Assembly: GCA_900239685.1 (NCBI GenBank) | Contig: OENT01000027.1 | Span: 274,609 to 338,608 of the forward strand | DNA from: Rotaria macrura | Lineage: Eukaryota > Rotifera > Eurotatoria > Philodinida > Philodinidae | Direction of reading: 5' to 3' | Length of the DNA: 64,000 nt | Part shown: in pieces, positions 22,913 through 38,100 of the stretch | How the letters are laid out: the number at the start of each line of letters is the position of its first letter | Position numbering within the stretch: position 1 is the first letter of the stretch | Notes under the pieces: model-generated | Told to the model about the DNA's origin: nothing | What the model saw: the letters and a program-made list of their open reading frames with translations, nothing else | Database searches by the model: none | Made by a program: the position numbers and the translations under genes

Positions 22913-25900
22913 ATTTTTCAATCACAATGAATATTTATATATAATAACTGTATAGATGAAAAATCTCCAACAATAAGCAATCTAATGTTTTAATGTGTTG
23001 ATTTGAACAACTAGTTATTTTTCGTTACCATCAAAACTGTAGTAGTCATGCAATAAACCTCTTTTATTGTAATACGATACAGAGGTCGTTAAAGTGGTAT
23101 GTATGAGTGTCAAGAAAAAAAAATCACATCACTTCAAATAATTCTAACTCAGAGTAGTAACATATTGAATTCAAATAATTGAGGTTTATTTCAACCGTAT
23201 TTTATTGTTAGCGCTTTTAATACTGTTTCCGTTCTATATCTATCTCATGCTACAATAAATAATACAGAATTATCAAAGATTAATCAATACAAACTCAGTT
23301 TATTCAAACAGTTTTTTGCATTAAAATAGTTCTATGTTTTCGAAATGTCCAAAATTGTTTTCATAAATCATATCAATAATAAATGCTAAAAGATAATTGC
23401 TATATAGTATGATAAAAACCAAACGAAGAACAATTAAAATTTTCACACAAGTTATCTTGATATTATGTTAGAGAAAAAGAAAATATTGATGATTGACTTT
23501 GTATAAGAAGTTCTGATAGAAAACATTCTTGGTCCAATTAGCATATGCTCTACTAATTCATGGATTGCCATTTTAGAGACACATTCAATATGTATTAATA
23601 TACTGAGTGATATAACAGATGGATGATTAATCCTTCACCCTCGGATACTAATCCAGTCGAGATAGCATTGAGTCAATATTGAAAAGGGCTCATTTGACTG
23701 ATGATTATCGTCATGAGAATGTTGAAGTTTGAACAAAACTATTTCATTAGATACCTATATAATAAATTATTAAACGATCAATTCATCTCATTGTACATGA
23801 GAATTAACTATTAAATGTTAAACATTGCCTCAAGACTATTCTGTTATTCAATTTATATAATTCTGGAAATCTACTTATCCTATACAGTTGTACCTTTTGT
23901 GAGTAATAGTTTGTTAGACATATCCCAAGATTATTATATTTTGAATTGACATACGGTCTCTCAGTTCAATACTGTTAAAATGTTGACTTTCGTAATATTG
24001 TATAACATAATTGGCTCTAATCCAATATATATATATATTGTCTTGATTTTATTAACACGAAATTATTCAAATAGCTACCATCGAATACTTTTTGATTAGG
24101 TATTAGTTCTGATATGGTTTTTTTTTGGATAAAGATCATACCCTTTCTAACTTTGTACCAATACTAGAATAACTCTCGAAGAACTATGTTTTGTGTCAAT
24201 CATAAACAATTAGTCGATGAATAATTCAAATTATCATGTTAAATGTTACTTTTACTTCCATTATCAAGGAATATGTATATATACATATAGATGGATCTAT
24301 TGTGAAAATCTAGATCATGTTCGTCATAGACTTTAGTTTTCTAGATCGGCATTTGTAAAGTTCGCATATAATCGCTTATGGAAAGTCGATAATAAGACCT
24401 TTTTTTTTATCCCCGTTGACCGGATACAGACTCTATTGACATGGGTTATTAACGACATTTTTTTCTCCGCCTACGATGATTATAATACTCGATAGTTTAA
24501 ATTGCTTTAGCATCGTTTAGCTTAAGATTCTTAACGACCTTGCTTTGATTGGCTTGAAATGTCTTACGATCGACACAGTATTTTCGAACTTTTTATAACT
24601 GACTTTTTACGACACAAAACAGAAAGCTTCTATGAGCGAGTTGAATACAGTTCTGTAAAAAGGATGAAGAAAGAAACGATTTACATTGATAAAATCTAGA
24701 AATTTATAATTATAGTACTGTATTAAATTAATCATGATCACACCCGACATTATAGTCATCACACTAGAGATCCAAATTGAATATTCTATCGCAATAAACA
24801 AAAGATCTCATGGATAAATTTCAAGAATAACAGAATATACAAGAATTTGAAAATTTCACTTGGATTATTTCTTACAAAGTTAAGTTTTATTTGAGTTAAT
24901 TTGAAATGTAACTCTCAATGGGAGTTTATTTGTTGTTTTCAAAATGAAGAATACTATCAATATGAAATTAATGGTGTATGCAACTATAATTGATGTTCCA
25001 CACATAAGTGAAGTACATAAAGTACATGATTCACTCATAAACAACGATATAACTAGTCAAGAACGATAAATTGAAATGATCTTCTCACATCTAGAACATT
25101 ATCATTAGCTGTATGATTTCTGTTAAATTGCACAAAAAAGCAGTAAATATGTTATATTACAGATATTCATATTTTAGGACCCAAATCATCATCAAGTTTT
25201 TAGAAAAGCTGTTGGTGTAAATTGATTTCATGTTTTTTAAAAATAATTTACTTCCGAAGATGGTTCACAAAAGACACTGGACCAATCTGATAAAAGTTTC
25301 TTGACGCTTGCAATTTAATCTATATCACAGAGTCTTGGAAATGTTTCGCACTCTCGTACAATTTATGTGCAGCATTCGAAGTGATACAATTTAGACTATC
25401 TCATTGCCAATGTCAGACTAAATCAATGTTCATACGAAGCAAAATAAAGTAGCAAGATGTCGGAAACTAGTGAACTAAGTTGAACTTCAACATCTATATA
25501 AATAGGATACGATAGAATAGCGATTATAAATCAATTAGTACAATGAATAAAAACAATCGTATTCAACAGTGTGTTTCATTTGTCAACTCATTTCACAAGG
25601 TGACATATTTTCTAGTTAATTATCAAAATCACATAAAATCAAACGTTCGTACATTAAAATTGCATCGATTCTATAGACATGCCATTAACTTCGGATAGAA
25701 CCTGACTCAATCTCATCTGACGAACTCGTCAGATGAATTATGTAAAAGCTAAATTGAACTAGGTTGAAATATCGTATGAAAAAACGCATCGAATATAAAT
25801 ATAGCTATAACTATCTATTATGTATGTGCGATCACTTCTATATTTATTGTTCACACGCGAATTCGTTAAGTTGTCGAGTAAATGTCGATAGTAGTGCATA

Positions 25901-26115
25901 TATGAATTGATCAATCGATTTCATTAATAATTGTAAAAATGCATTATTTAAAAGTTTCCCTATTAAAAAACTTAGTAGAAAATAGTGACCTCTTTTATTA
26001 TTGATGATACACATCGCTAGGCAACATTCCTTTTAAATGAAGTGTAAATGGTAAATTTTGATACAGACATACTTTTGAAAACTAGCACGTGTATTTCATA
26101 AAATACGATAAAAAC
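22913..26115. other. 3.2-kb intergenic region
   Basis: Very AT-rich, with short chance ORFs only. It must hold the promoters of the divergent PIERCE-type gene (-) and dynein gene (+). I could not point to a specific element such as an X-box. Confidence 0.5.
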
Positions 26116-29100
26116 ATGGCGTTGGAAAAACGCAAAATGTTAGATGTATCTGTTGCCCCTCAAAAACTAAACCAATTTCGTGAATCTCTTCAAGGTACAT
26201 CCGATAATTGTGAGGCAACAGCATATGCAGACTTTATAACTCAAGACGTAAGTTTACTTGTTGCTTTTGACCTATGTATAGAATTTATTCGAATTGATTT
26301 CTAATTTAGAATGATGGCATATCATCACGGAAAGTTTCTGGAAAACATTTAGCTCGTTCATTATCACGTATTGAACCTCGTGATCAACTACCATTTCATC
26401 TAAAATCGTACTAGAACTAGCACGTTCACAGATGCTTATAAACTAAAATATGCTTTGTTTTTCAGACTAGAACGATGGCAAAACGAGCGTTTAGGAACAA
26501 AGAAACTTGGTGGACGATTAGAAAAAGAAGAGACACAAGTACGATCATCGTTAGAACGTGAACAAACATCACATACACTTTGGTTAAAATTTGAAGCAGA
26601 AAAGAATTCAAAGGATGCTGCTTATCAATTGATACGATTACGTAGAAAACTTGGTCTCACAACACAAATACCTATTCATGGTCCTGACCGAAAACAAGCA
26701 CTTGAAAATCATCTTAAAAGAGCCGAGGGTGAACAAGTAAACGAAGATAAACATTAGTAATCCTTATTGATATTCTCGTATTTGTATTTCGAAGTGTTCA
26801 CATACCGATGCAAATAGTATCTTCTATTATTGTTTATTAACTGGTCGTCATCAACATTATTCACCATACAATCCTTATGAATTAGAAATACAAAATAATG
26901 GAGTTGAAGCACTTGCATCATCATCCTATTGGACAATGTCAGCATTTAATATAACACATGTAGCATCGATAAAATCTTAATTGATTGCAACAGAAAAGAA
27001 AAACATATTCTTTGTTTGATTCTATACCTAGGTTAATCAAGTAGATCCAACAGAAACAATAATAACGCCAGCTCTAGTTTGGTTATGGGAACGATATAAA
27101 TATAATTATTTAATTACTAATTACCCATGCTTTTCGAATTTCCGGTATGTTCATTTTCTATTCTTGTATTGAAACGAGTTTCATAGGAAAAAGTGTACAT
27201 TTAAAGAAAATGGCGAACATTTCGTTGCTGGTGGTCAAACGTTCAAGAACAGAAACGTGAACGAGCGATGTATGCATTATGAGGAGGACTTAGTAAAAAC
27301 ACGTTTTTTCATGATTATTTTTCTCTCGATCATTTAGTGTTATTCATCATCGCAAACTTTTCTATGCTAATGAAATCTTTCAAGGTATTCTTATTCATGT
27401 TAAAGCTATGTGTGAAGTTTATTATTTTGGAAAAACCAATTACATACAACCGTTTCGTTTACTTGATCGTAACGCATTCCAAGAAACATTAACACTTCAA
27501 GAATTCACTCGACGACAATTTATTCAAATGAATGAAACAGTTCTTAAATTAACTAATTTTCTCGATCAAGTTGCAATTCTAGCAGCAGATGCATGTCAAG
27601 TAAGAATTATGAAGGAAAACAAGTTTGACTCACAACAAGACATTTGTTTTATGAAGAATTACTGTTCAATGAGGTTTTCTATTCGATTGATATCTCTCAG
27701 AAGTGTCTATACATTTATTTTCATATACTAGAAGCTAATATGTTTCATAATATGATTGTGTAAAATAGTCAATGAGAAACTACCGCATGTTTTAGAGCCT
27801 ATAATAAAAATAACACACAAACATGAGAGATAATCGGTAAGTTTCATATACAACATCGACTGATTTTTGAAGGCAGAAATAATATTTCAACACGCGACTA
27901 AAACTATGAATCATGACTAGAATTTTCTGTTCTTCCAATAGAAATATGCACTCTACAATGTTGAAGAATCGAGAAACGCCTGGAAGAATTGTATTTCATG
28001 ATGCTCCAATATGTTCAAGCACATATGCGAGCTGCTACGTTTTAAAAGAAACAAGTACTTCTCTTCGAATCCTGATATTCAACAGAGTTATAGCGTTCCT
28101 TGAATACGTACTACAAGTCGATTTTTGTTATCAACAACTTTTTACAATAGAAAACAGGTTTAGAAATGACAAGAAAAAGTACATTTCTCAAAACTCGACG
28201 TTTTAAGAAAAAAAAGAATCGAAGTTCAATTAGCTTGTTGAAAGACAAAGTAGAACTTCGAAAAAAAAGGATCTTTCAAGGGTAGCTATCGATCTCATGT
28301 TGAATAGTCGAATAAAGATTCTACATAATAGCTGCGATTTCCTGTTGTAGAAGTAAAAGATCCTTTGTACATATAACTTTTTCAGACGTTGAACAATGAT
28401 TTCACCACGTGAGGTATAATGCATTAACTCATATTCGAAAGGAGTAAAAGTTCATGAATGTTCCTTCGTTGGAAACACTCACTCATAACTAAAAAAAATT
28501 CACTGAACAGTACATATAAAATCTTTCCCCGATCATTCTAATTCTTGTAAATGAATAAAAAAAATTGAAACAGCCTGAAAATATCTTTCAATAGAACTTT
28601 ATAAAATTTTAAACGAAAGATCATTAGCTTCGACAATTTTGACACTAGCGACTCTAATTTCGTTTTTGAAATTTCTCTCTTATAAAATCAATCTATGGGA
28701 ATATAGCCACAGGAATAGAAGTTCGATTGTTTATTAACACTATTATCTGAAATTTAAATAGCGATGTAAAGAATATTCAAAATTCATTGGTCTATATTGT
28801 TTTCTGAACATCGTACAGTTACATTCGAGTTGATGAAATCATTTTTTAATATTCTCAATAGAAAGCTGTGGAATTAGAAGGCATTACTATAGAAGCATTA
28901 GCTGATCCAAGTCTTTATCGTCGGCCAGTAGAAGAAGAAGCAGCTGAACAAGCATCACAGACTTATCTCGAATCGAAACAAAATCGAACATCGATTCTAC
29001 GTAATATCAACATAAGAGTAAAACCGAAACGATGTAAGATTTCAACAAGATCTATTTTGTTTTACATTCAAAACTAAATTTTTTTTCAAATATTTTAGAT

Positions 29101-32100
29101 GTCGGTCCAAGTTTTGCTATACGTAAACATTGGCGTGACACATTAGCACGTTTAACAGAATTCTTACGTTTACTTGATTATATTGTTCTTGAACTTCTTC
29201 GTCGTCTTGTGAAATCAGCTGTACGCGATTTTCTTATTCATTTACGGGAATCATTTTGTGTAGAATTCGAACTTGCCAACCAAGGACTAAATGAAGATGA
29301 AGAAGATGCAAAGTTTCGACCGCCACGTCAACGATCAGCTACATCATCTTTGAAATCTATTCATCATAAACAAAGCCGTAGGTCAGATTCGCATACAACG
29401 CCTCACACGACTCGAACACATATGCATTCAGCATTGTAAGAAATATGATTGAACGAAAAAAATTCCATTGTTTTCATTTGAAAAGATCGAGCATCAAAGA
29501 ATCATCTGATCATCCAAGTAAACTATCAGATCGAACATCAGAAAGACACACATCAACCGTTGAACCAGTAACGAGAACTGAAGATTATGATCCAGATGAA
29601 CTTTACTCACCAATCGAACCCAATGATATTCTTGATTTACCACGAGTATGAAATTAAAAACGAAAACAAACCACTTTACACTATTTTTAGTATAGTATAT
29701 TCCATCATCCTAAATTCACTCAACGATAGCTAGTTAGAATGAACATTTGTTCCTGATACAAATTACATGTTAAGAATTTATATCCAGAGTAGGATTAGAC
29801 AGCCATTAGTATTCGATTATTTCAGAAAGTTTAACAAAATCCTTGTGGAGAATACTTTTATACGTCAATTTTTTATTTCAATTGAAAACTGTTGTAGTAG
29901 AAATGGAAAGATAGGTTCTACAAACAGTAACGCAAATGTACTACCGTAGATTAGTTTGCTTGAATTGAAATTACGTTTTGCGCTGAGTAGATCATGATCA
30001 GCGATGATCTAGTGACATGATGAGGACAAGGATTGATTGAACTCCAGGAAATCATTGGTCAGTTCTTTCGAAATTATTTGTTCTTTTTTTTCAAATGATC
30101 AAATCAATAAAATGTAAGACACTGATTCTTTTGTCTGATATAAAAGAAGCATTTATTACGTCATTCGTTGATAAGATTAGGCAAAGTTGAATGACATTAG
30201 ATGGCTCATCGAAAAGTTCGAAAATACGTGTTACAAAATAGATTCTAAGTAAAATCAATGGCTCGTTCGAATGAACTGTCTTTCGATCAGATTAGAAAGG
30301 TATAAGTGATGGAAAATATAGAACAAACTGCAGTCAATCATCAGAAAAGTTCGAAAGTCGACACTGATTGTTGGCAACTTTTTAATGCGTTGTGTTTTAC
30401 TGACCTCAATAAGTTCTATGAAGATCTTTGTTATAGAATAATCGTTTATTTTTATCATAGATTGAAACAACAGGTCGAATACCTCGACCTATGTTTGAAG
30501 TTAATGTCATATTAAATATAACCCAACAAGCAGGAAAAAAAACGCCTGCGGCCGATGATGTATCGAGATCTGAAAGGTTTATTTTTCTCATTTGAAACTG
30601 ATCTATAAACCATTTTGATTTATACTTTTAGTTCATTTGAAATAAGAAATAAAGTTACGTATGAAATCATTCCCAACGAATATGATTTTAAAAATGCGAC
30701 ACGTGATATTATTAATGGATTAGAAATAGCCGTCGGTAATTACTTCATCGAAATGTTTTTTTTGTATTTTCATTAAAAATAGTCTTTCCTTTTTCTTTTG
30801 TTTACTCTTGTTTAAGGTAAAATATGCAGCTTTTGCGATCATCCAACATTAAAATTATTTTCTTCATATCCAAATTACGATCCAACGAATCCACTGGGTC
30901 GAACAGCAATTCATATATCACAAATACGTTGGCCAGATGTTGATTTTCTATTTGGTGATGATGTTGATCATCAAGAAATAATTGTCGATACGTTAATTAC
31001 AGTCAATCGAGCCTTTTCCAATGTTCAAATGTTTGCTAAAGTGCGAACGAAGTTCTTTTTTTTTTATTTTTCTATGTTTGTTTATCTATTGTAGCGATAT
31101 CAAAAATATTGTGATATGGTTCTTAGTTGTATTCAATTAAATATTGATGACAGTCTACGACGAAGAGATCTGACAATAGATGATTTACAATTTCTTATGA
31201 GTAAACATACTCAACAATTAGTGAAAATTGAACAAATGATTGTTCAACAACGTGTTGGCCTTATTTTGGTCAAAGCACAGCAATTTCATGATGCATCATT
31301 ACCATATCCGCAACATGTCATTCATGTCATTGGAATATACTTACCACCTGTTGCTATTGATAAAAATGAACGAATGCAAAAAACAATACGAGTTAATCGA
31401 AAAAAATGATCTTTTTTTTTTAAAATATCTATTCTCTCTATTTTTTTCTGTTATTGTAGGATGTATTGAAATTATTAGATCGTGATCCAAGATCAGTTGA
31501 AGATTTTGTTCAACACATAGCAACATTGAATAAAGTTAATAGTGATTTAGGAAATTTAGAAACTGAATTCGACATAATATCGAAAATGTTTCATATTATT
31601 AAAGATTTCTCTATGAACATAGCACCAGAAGCATATGCTCTATTTCGATCGTTGGCACCGATTTTTCATCAATTGAAAGTAAGAACAATTGATGTTTGTT
31701 GTTGCTCGATTATATTCATGAACCTTGAAATTTTAGTCAAGCTTACTGTATACGGAAGCTCAATGCGATGAAAATGTGCAAAAATTTAGTATTGAACTTG
31801 ATGATATGATACAAGTTTTATACGATCAAACAGTTGATCTTAAAGTTAAATCGAAAGATCCAGCTTTATTGTCAAATGAAACACGTACTGAAACAGCGTT
31901 GGATATCATAGGAATTTTACAAGAAACATTGTCCAAATTAGCTGAAAGAGCAAAGAATTACTCGGCTTTTCAAGAGCGCTTTAATCAAATTAGTAAACAA
32001 TCTACAAAAAAACGAATTTTAGGGTAAACGTTTTTGTGATCGCATAGGTAAAATATCTAGCATAATTTTCATTTCTTTTTTTCTTACATAGTGATTATCA

Positions 32101-35100
32101 AGTAAAAACTAAGTATCAACGGTATGAGATAACAGTTAGTCTTCAAACTGTTCACAGTGAAATAAACGATATTGAGCAAGATATTAATTTACGTAAGCTT
32201 CTATGGGAATCACAACAAAAATGGACTAAACTCTATCGCGAATGGACGAATACTGTTCTCGATGCAATTGATATTGAACTGTTGCAAAAAGATGTTAATA
32301 AATTTACACAAAATATATACATGCTTGAAAAAGCATTACCAACCAATAATGTCATTCCATCATTGAAAGAACGTATTGTTGAATTTAAAACAGCTATGCC
32401 TGTTATATTAGCATTACGTAATCCAAATATGAAACAAAGACATTTCGATCGTTTACGTGTATTAATTGGAAAAGATGTTATCGATGATGAAAGTTTAAAA
32501 TTAAATAAATTACTTAAACCAGAAATATTACAATTAACCGAGAAAATAACTGATGTATCATCATTAGCATCGAATGAAGCATCATTAGAAACTATGTTAA
32601 ATAAAATCATAGAAAGGTAAATGCATTCATAGTAATTTTTCAAACATGAAGAATATCGACTACATTGTTGTTGTTTGTTTTAATTCATTTTCTAGATGGA
32701 GATTATTAGATTTTCGTTTATTACCACATACAGGTAAAGATACATTTATCATAACTGGTTTCGAAGAGATATTACAACAATTAGAAGAAAGTCAAGTAAA
32801 ACGATTCGATTTCTTTTTTTAAAGAAAAACGTTAATATTTGATATTTCTTTTATTTTGATTTCTATCACAGATAACAATGTCGACAATAAAATCTTCAAG
32901 ATATATTAATCCGATCCGACAATTAGTTGACGAATGGGATAAGCGTTTAACATTATTAGCTAAAACAATTGATGAATGGATAAACTGTCAACGACGTTGG
33001 CTTTATCTAGAACAAATCTTTTCTACGCCCGACATTCAGTTAACGACGGAAACAAAAATTTTTACACAAATTGATAGAACATGGAAAGAATTAATGCGTA
33101 AAACTGAACAACAAGCAAATGCACTTAAAGCAGCAACACAACCGGGAACATTGGAATTATTACAAACGAATAATGCACAAATGGAAAAAATTCAACGTGC
33201 ATTAGAAGTAAGTTTTACTGTGAAAAATATTGTTTTCTGCTGGAATTCCATCAATTTCATATTCCCATCAGAAAACACAACGGTCGCAAAAGAGTTATCC
33301 GTTGTATCCCTGCTTACGGTAGAATTAAGTACGACTATGTATAATCTGAATCCCTAAGACGAGACAACTGTTGACAGTTCGTGATTTTCAATCTTAAAAA
33401 GACGTAGAGCCCGAATAGTTTTACAATCAAAAGTGTTGCATTTATTTGTGATCTTTTTTTCAATATTTATTTAAACGTATAGTTCACGTACGCATTTATT
33501 AAGGTAGTCGAAAATTCGTTTGATATTCATCGAAATTTTCTTGAGAGGAAAACTCAATTTCTGACATTCAAAATGTAATTGACTGTATCTATTACGTGCA
33601 GCATTGGTAACAAATCATTCGGATTTCGGGAAACCCTCGTCTGCTTGATATTGTCTCTGTCGAATTTTTGAGATTCCCTTGAATTCTCTTTATTATTTAT
33701 TGACATGGAGATGATGAAGTCTTTGTGACATCTAGTTCTGATTAATACGTAAAATTTCCAATACGATGTCAAAGTTGAATACTTATCACAAATGAAAAAT
33801 ATCGAAGTGTATCAATAATGAAAAAGGATTCTTTAGTTTTTTATTGTTACTTTGAAAGAGTATATTTCAAATTATGAGTCTTCTTATTGAGAATAGCAAT
33901 CAAATACGACAAAAAAAGTTTTTCAACATACTGTTTTGAATAGTTCAACACGTATCTTCAAAGAATCTAGAAGTTAGTCGTCTCCCATCAATTATCTATG
34001 TATGCGTATGTCTTCTTACTTGACTGTATTCGATAGACTAAGTATAAAGCGAATGAACTGATAGAAAGATTTGTTGTGTAATTAATTTCTAATTTCATAA
34101 ACAATACATAACAATAATAAAATATCCATTTGTAATGAATGTATCGTATTCTAACTTAGAATTTGAATTGTAAATCTTTCTTATGCCCGTTAGGATTATT
34201 TGGAAACCAAACGATTGGCTTTTCCACGGCTCTTCTTTCTCAGTAATGAAGATTTGCTAGATATTCTATCACATTCAAAGGATCCAAATTGTGTGCAAGT
34301 ACGTATACATTGATTTCTTGCAATCTATCAAACTGACTTTTCTTGAACCTATTTTTAGCCATATTTACGTAAATGTTTTGCTAGCATCTTTCATTTACAT
34401 ATTGTTAAATCACCAGTAGAAGTTGTAACAAGTATGCAATCCGTAGAAGGTAATGAACTAAAACAAAACAAACACATTGTTTCAAACTAGTTAGTCCTTT
34501 TTTTTTATTTTTCAGGTGAAATCATTAATTTTCCAAAGACTATTCGGCCGAGAGGTATGGTTGAACAATGGTTAACATCAGTTGAACAAGCTATGTATGA
34601 TGCTGTGAAACATCATCTTAAAGTTAGTTTAAAACTGAACATGAATTCTGTTTTTCTTTTGTAAACCATTCTATGTTGATTTTCTTTTAGTTAGGTTTAT
34701 CGGATATTAAAAATACGGATTATTTAAATTGGATCCGTCAACATCCAGGTCAAGTTGTTTTAACTATTTCACAAGTAATGCATACACGAGAAGTCAATGA
34801 TATATTTGATTCACAAACGACAGATACTGATTTGTCATTAATTCAAACACGAGATAAAATGGTAACGACAATAAATAATGTGTGTTCATTAGTATTTTTG
34901 AATCTTGAACAATCAAAATTATTGACTGTCGAAGCATTATTAACTTTACAAGTTCATTGGCGTGATATTTTTGAAATGCTGATTAAACTTCATGTAAGTT
35001 GAAAAATATCGAACTGGTAAATTTCTATGTTTCCTTCAATCTAAAATAAATAGATTCAAGACAAAAATGATTTTGAATGGCAAAAGCATCTCCGATACGA

Positions 35101-38100
35101 TTGGAATGATAAAGAGACTAATTTTCAAATTCTTCAAGGTGATGCAAGTTTTCCCTATGGTTATGAATATCTTGGATGTTCAAGTCGATTAGTTGTTACA
35201 CCACTTACCGATAGGTTCGTAAATTTCTTGTTCTTTGTTGTTGTTGTATGCAAATCGATAGTTTGGTTTTTCTTGAAAGATGCTATTTAACATTAACTGG
35301 CGCTATTAAATTAAATCTTGGTGGTGCACCATCAGGTAGAAGATAAGAAAAATTGCTTCTCTTGTCTATTTTAAAATTCATCGTTTATATCAAGGTCCGG
35401 CTGGAACAGGAAAGACAGAAACGGTCAAAGATTTATCGAAATCTTTTGGAAAACTTTGTTTAGTCTTCAACTGTTCCGATGATCTTGACCATAAGGTGTG
35501 ACTATTCATCATCATATTTTTAAAATTATTCTTTAAACATAATTTATCATGTAAATAGACGCTTGGAAAAATGTTTAGTGGACTAGCACAATCAGGTTTG
35601 TTTATTTTGTTGAAATCTTAAATGATAGGATTCTTTTATTTTATTTTTAGGATCATGGTGTTGTTTCGATGAGTGAGTTGTATTCCATCATGTTTACTTG
35701 ATGTTCTATGATTTGTATTAAGATTCAATCGTATTGATGTCGAGGTATTATCTGTTGTTGCGCAGCAGTTATTGACAATTAAAACAGCGAAAGATACACA
35801 TGCTCAACGGTTGATTTAAAAGTTTTCGAATGAAGAAAAAGACAGAAATTCTAATCGTTGCATTTCATCTATTTAGATTTACATTTGATGGTCGTGAAAT
35901 TAAGATGAATTTAACATGTGGCTTTTTCGTTACAATGTAAATTAGGATGACATTGAAAATAGGAATCAATTTTTCACGATATTTTTCTATTCATAGGAAT
36001 CCAACTTATTCGGGCCGTTTTGAACTACCTGATAATTTGAAACCTATGTTTCGACCTATTGCTATGATGATACCACATTATTCATTGATTGGTGAAGGTA
36101 ATTGAAATAATACGTACATATTCACTATTGTAAAATGCCGATTGTGATTTCTTTGATATTTAGTCATACTTTTTTCTGTTGGTTTTACAACAGCAAAACT
36201 TCTTGCAACCAAAATTGTTTACTTGTATAATTTATCGAATAGTCAATTATCTCAACAAGATCATTATGATTTTGGTATGCGAGCTATTAAATCTGTTCTA
36301 TTAATGGCCGGTGAAATAAAACGATCACATGAAAAAGATCCAAATATGACTGATGAACAATCCGAAGTAGGCTTGTTTCTTTTCTAATTAGTCAATGAAA
36401 TTCAACATCTTTCATCTAGGAAAACATCATGTTACAAGCATTAAATGAATCAAATTTTCCAAAATTACTCAAAGAAGATTCTATACTTTTCCGTGGTATC
36501 CTTCGTGATCTTTTTCCAGGAGCTGATAAAACTTTACATGAGCATGAAAACGTACAACATGCTATAAAACGAGCCATTAAAGATTTAAATTATGAATACT
36601 GGCCAGCACAAGCTGATAAAGCTCTACAACTTTATAATCAAATTGTTCTACGACATGGTACGATGTTAGTTGGTGGTGCTGGTGGTGGCAAGACTGTAGT
36701 GCGAAATATTCTTCAACGAGCTCTAACTCATCTATCACATGCATCTAAAGAAGCAGGACAAGTATCTGAAGATAACTAAAAAAAATGAATGTCTTCGACA
36801 TTTCGTTTCTATTGATAATTAATAATAGAGTCGACTTGCACGAACAACGAGTGTTGATGTAACAATTTTAAATCCGAAAGCAATGCAAATATCTGAACTG
36901 TATGGTGCCATTAATAGTGATACATTAGAATTTTACGATGGCATGGTATGTAAGAAGAATGCATTGAATACATCATGTGAAAGATATTGGTGTGTTATGT
37001 TTAGCTTGCCAGTGTCATGCGAGCATATTCTAAATCTCATGAATCTTCAATGAGTCCCGACAAAGTAAGATTTGAAATCAATTCATAATAGTTTATTTAA
37101 AATTTTTCTTTATCTATAGAATGAACATCATGTTGATCATTGGCAATGGTTGGTTCTCGACGGTCCTATTGATACTTTATGGGTTGAAAATTTGAATACA
37201 GTAAGCTATTGTATAATATTGAAGTACAAAACAAGATACTTGATTTCGTTGATTATAGCTTCTTGATGATTCGAAAATTCTCTGCTTAGCTAACGGTGAA
37301 CGTATCGGAATGTCTGGACATACGAGAATTTTATTCGAAGTTGATTCTTTAGTAAATGCATCACCGGCTACGGTTAGCCGATGTGCAATGGTTTATCTAG
37401 ATCCCGTCGATCTTGGACACAAGCCTTTTCTAAACCATTGGTATCGATTTAAATTACCTCAATCATTCCCACCAAGTGCCATAGAATTTCTTCAAGAATT
37501 AATGGAATTTTCATTGGAAAAAGGTTTTTCCGAATTCTTTTAGGTTTTATTCTATGAAGTTTGATAGATTTCTTTTCAAAATAGGATTTGCTTTTCTTAA
37601 TGATTTGAAAGATCCTTGGCATATGCCAGTATCGAAATTAAATATTGTTCAAACACTTTGCTATCTATTATCGACATTTTTGAATTATCTCGAAAAACAT
37701 GGAGGCTTTGGTGATGAAGATTTCCCAATAACGGAAGCACCAGGAAGTATGAAATTTACTTTTTTTTCAGTTCAGTATTTCACTAAGAAAGAGCTATTAC
37801 ATTTATTTATAAATACTTTCATACGAATTAAATTGAAATCTTTATTTCGAGCTTGGAATCAAACATTTTGAGATTTTCTTTTAGAAGAAAAATCTCGCAA
37901 GCTATAATCATAAAAAATAGAACCTATCAGATCAAAATCATTTCATTGCCTATGGACATTAAATGAAAAATAGTATCTACTCTTATTTTAGATAACTCTT
38001 CGGCAGTACTTGTTACGAAAACTGTGACGCCAAGGTATAGGATTGAAATGAAGGTGCGAAAGATTTAAATACAATTTTCTTGTTGTTTTTCTACTGACAG

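Noticed and set aside
27270-27337. Apparent in-frame TGA and frame slip in the dynein tail
   Set aside because: A GTATGC donor at 27270 lies before the stop; using it with the acceptor ending at 27337 restores phase and homology, so the gene is not broken here.
27913-28206. 97-codon ORF inside a long dynein intron
   Set aside because: The flanking dynein exons join perfectly without it and it shows no dynein or other family similarity.
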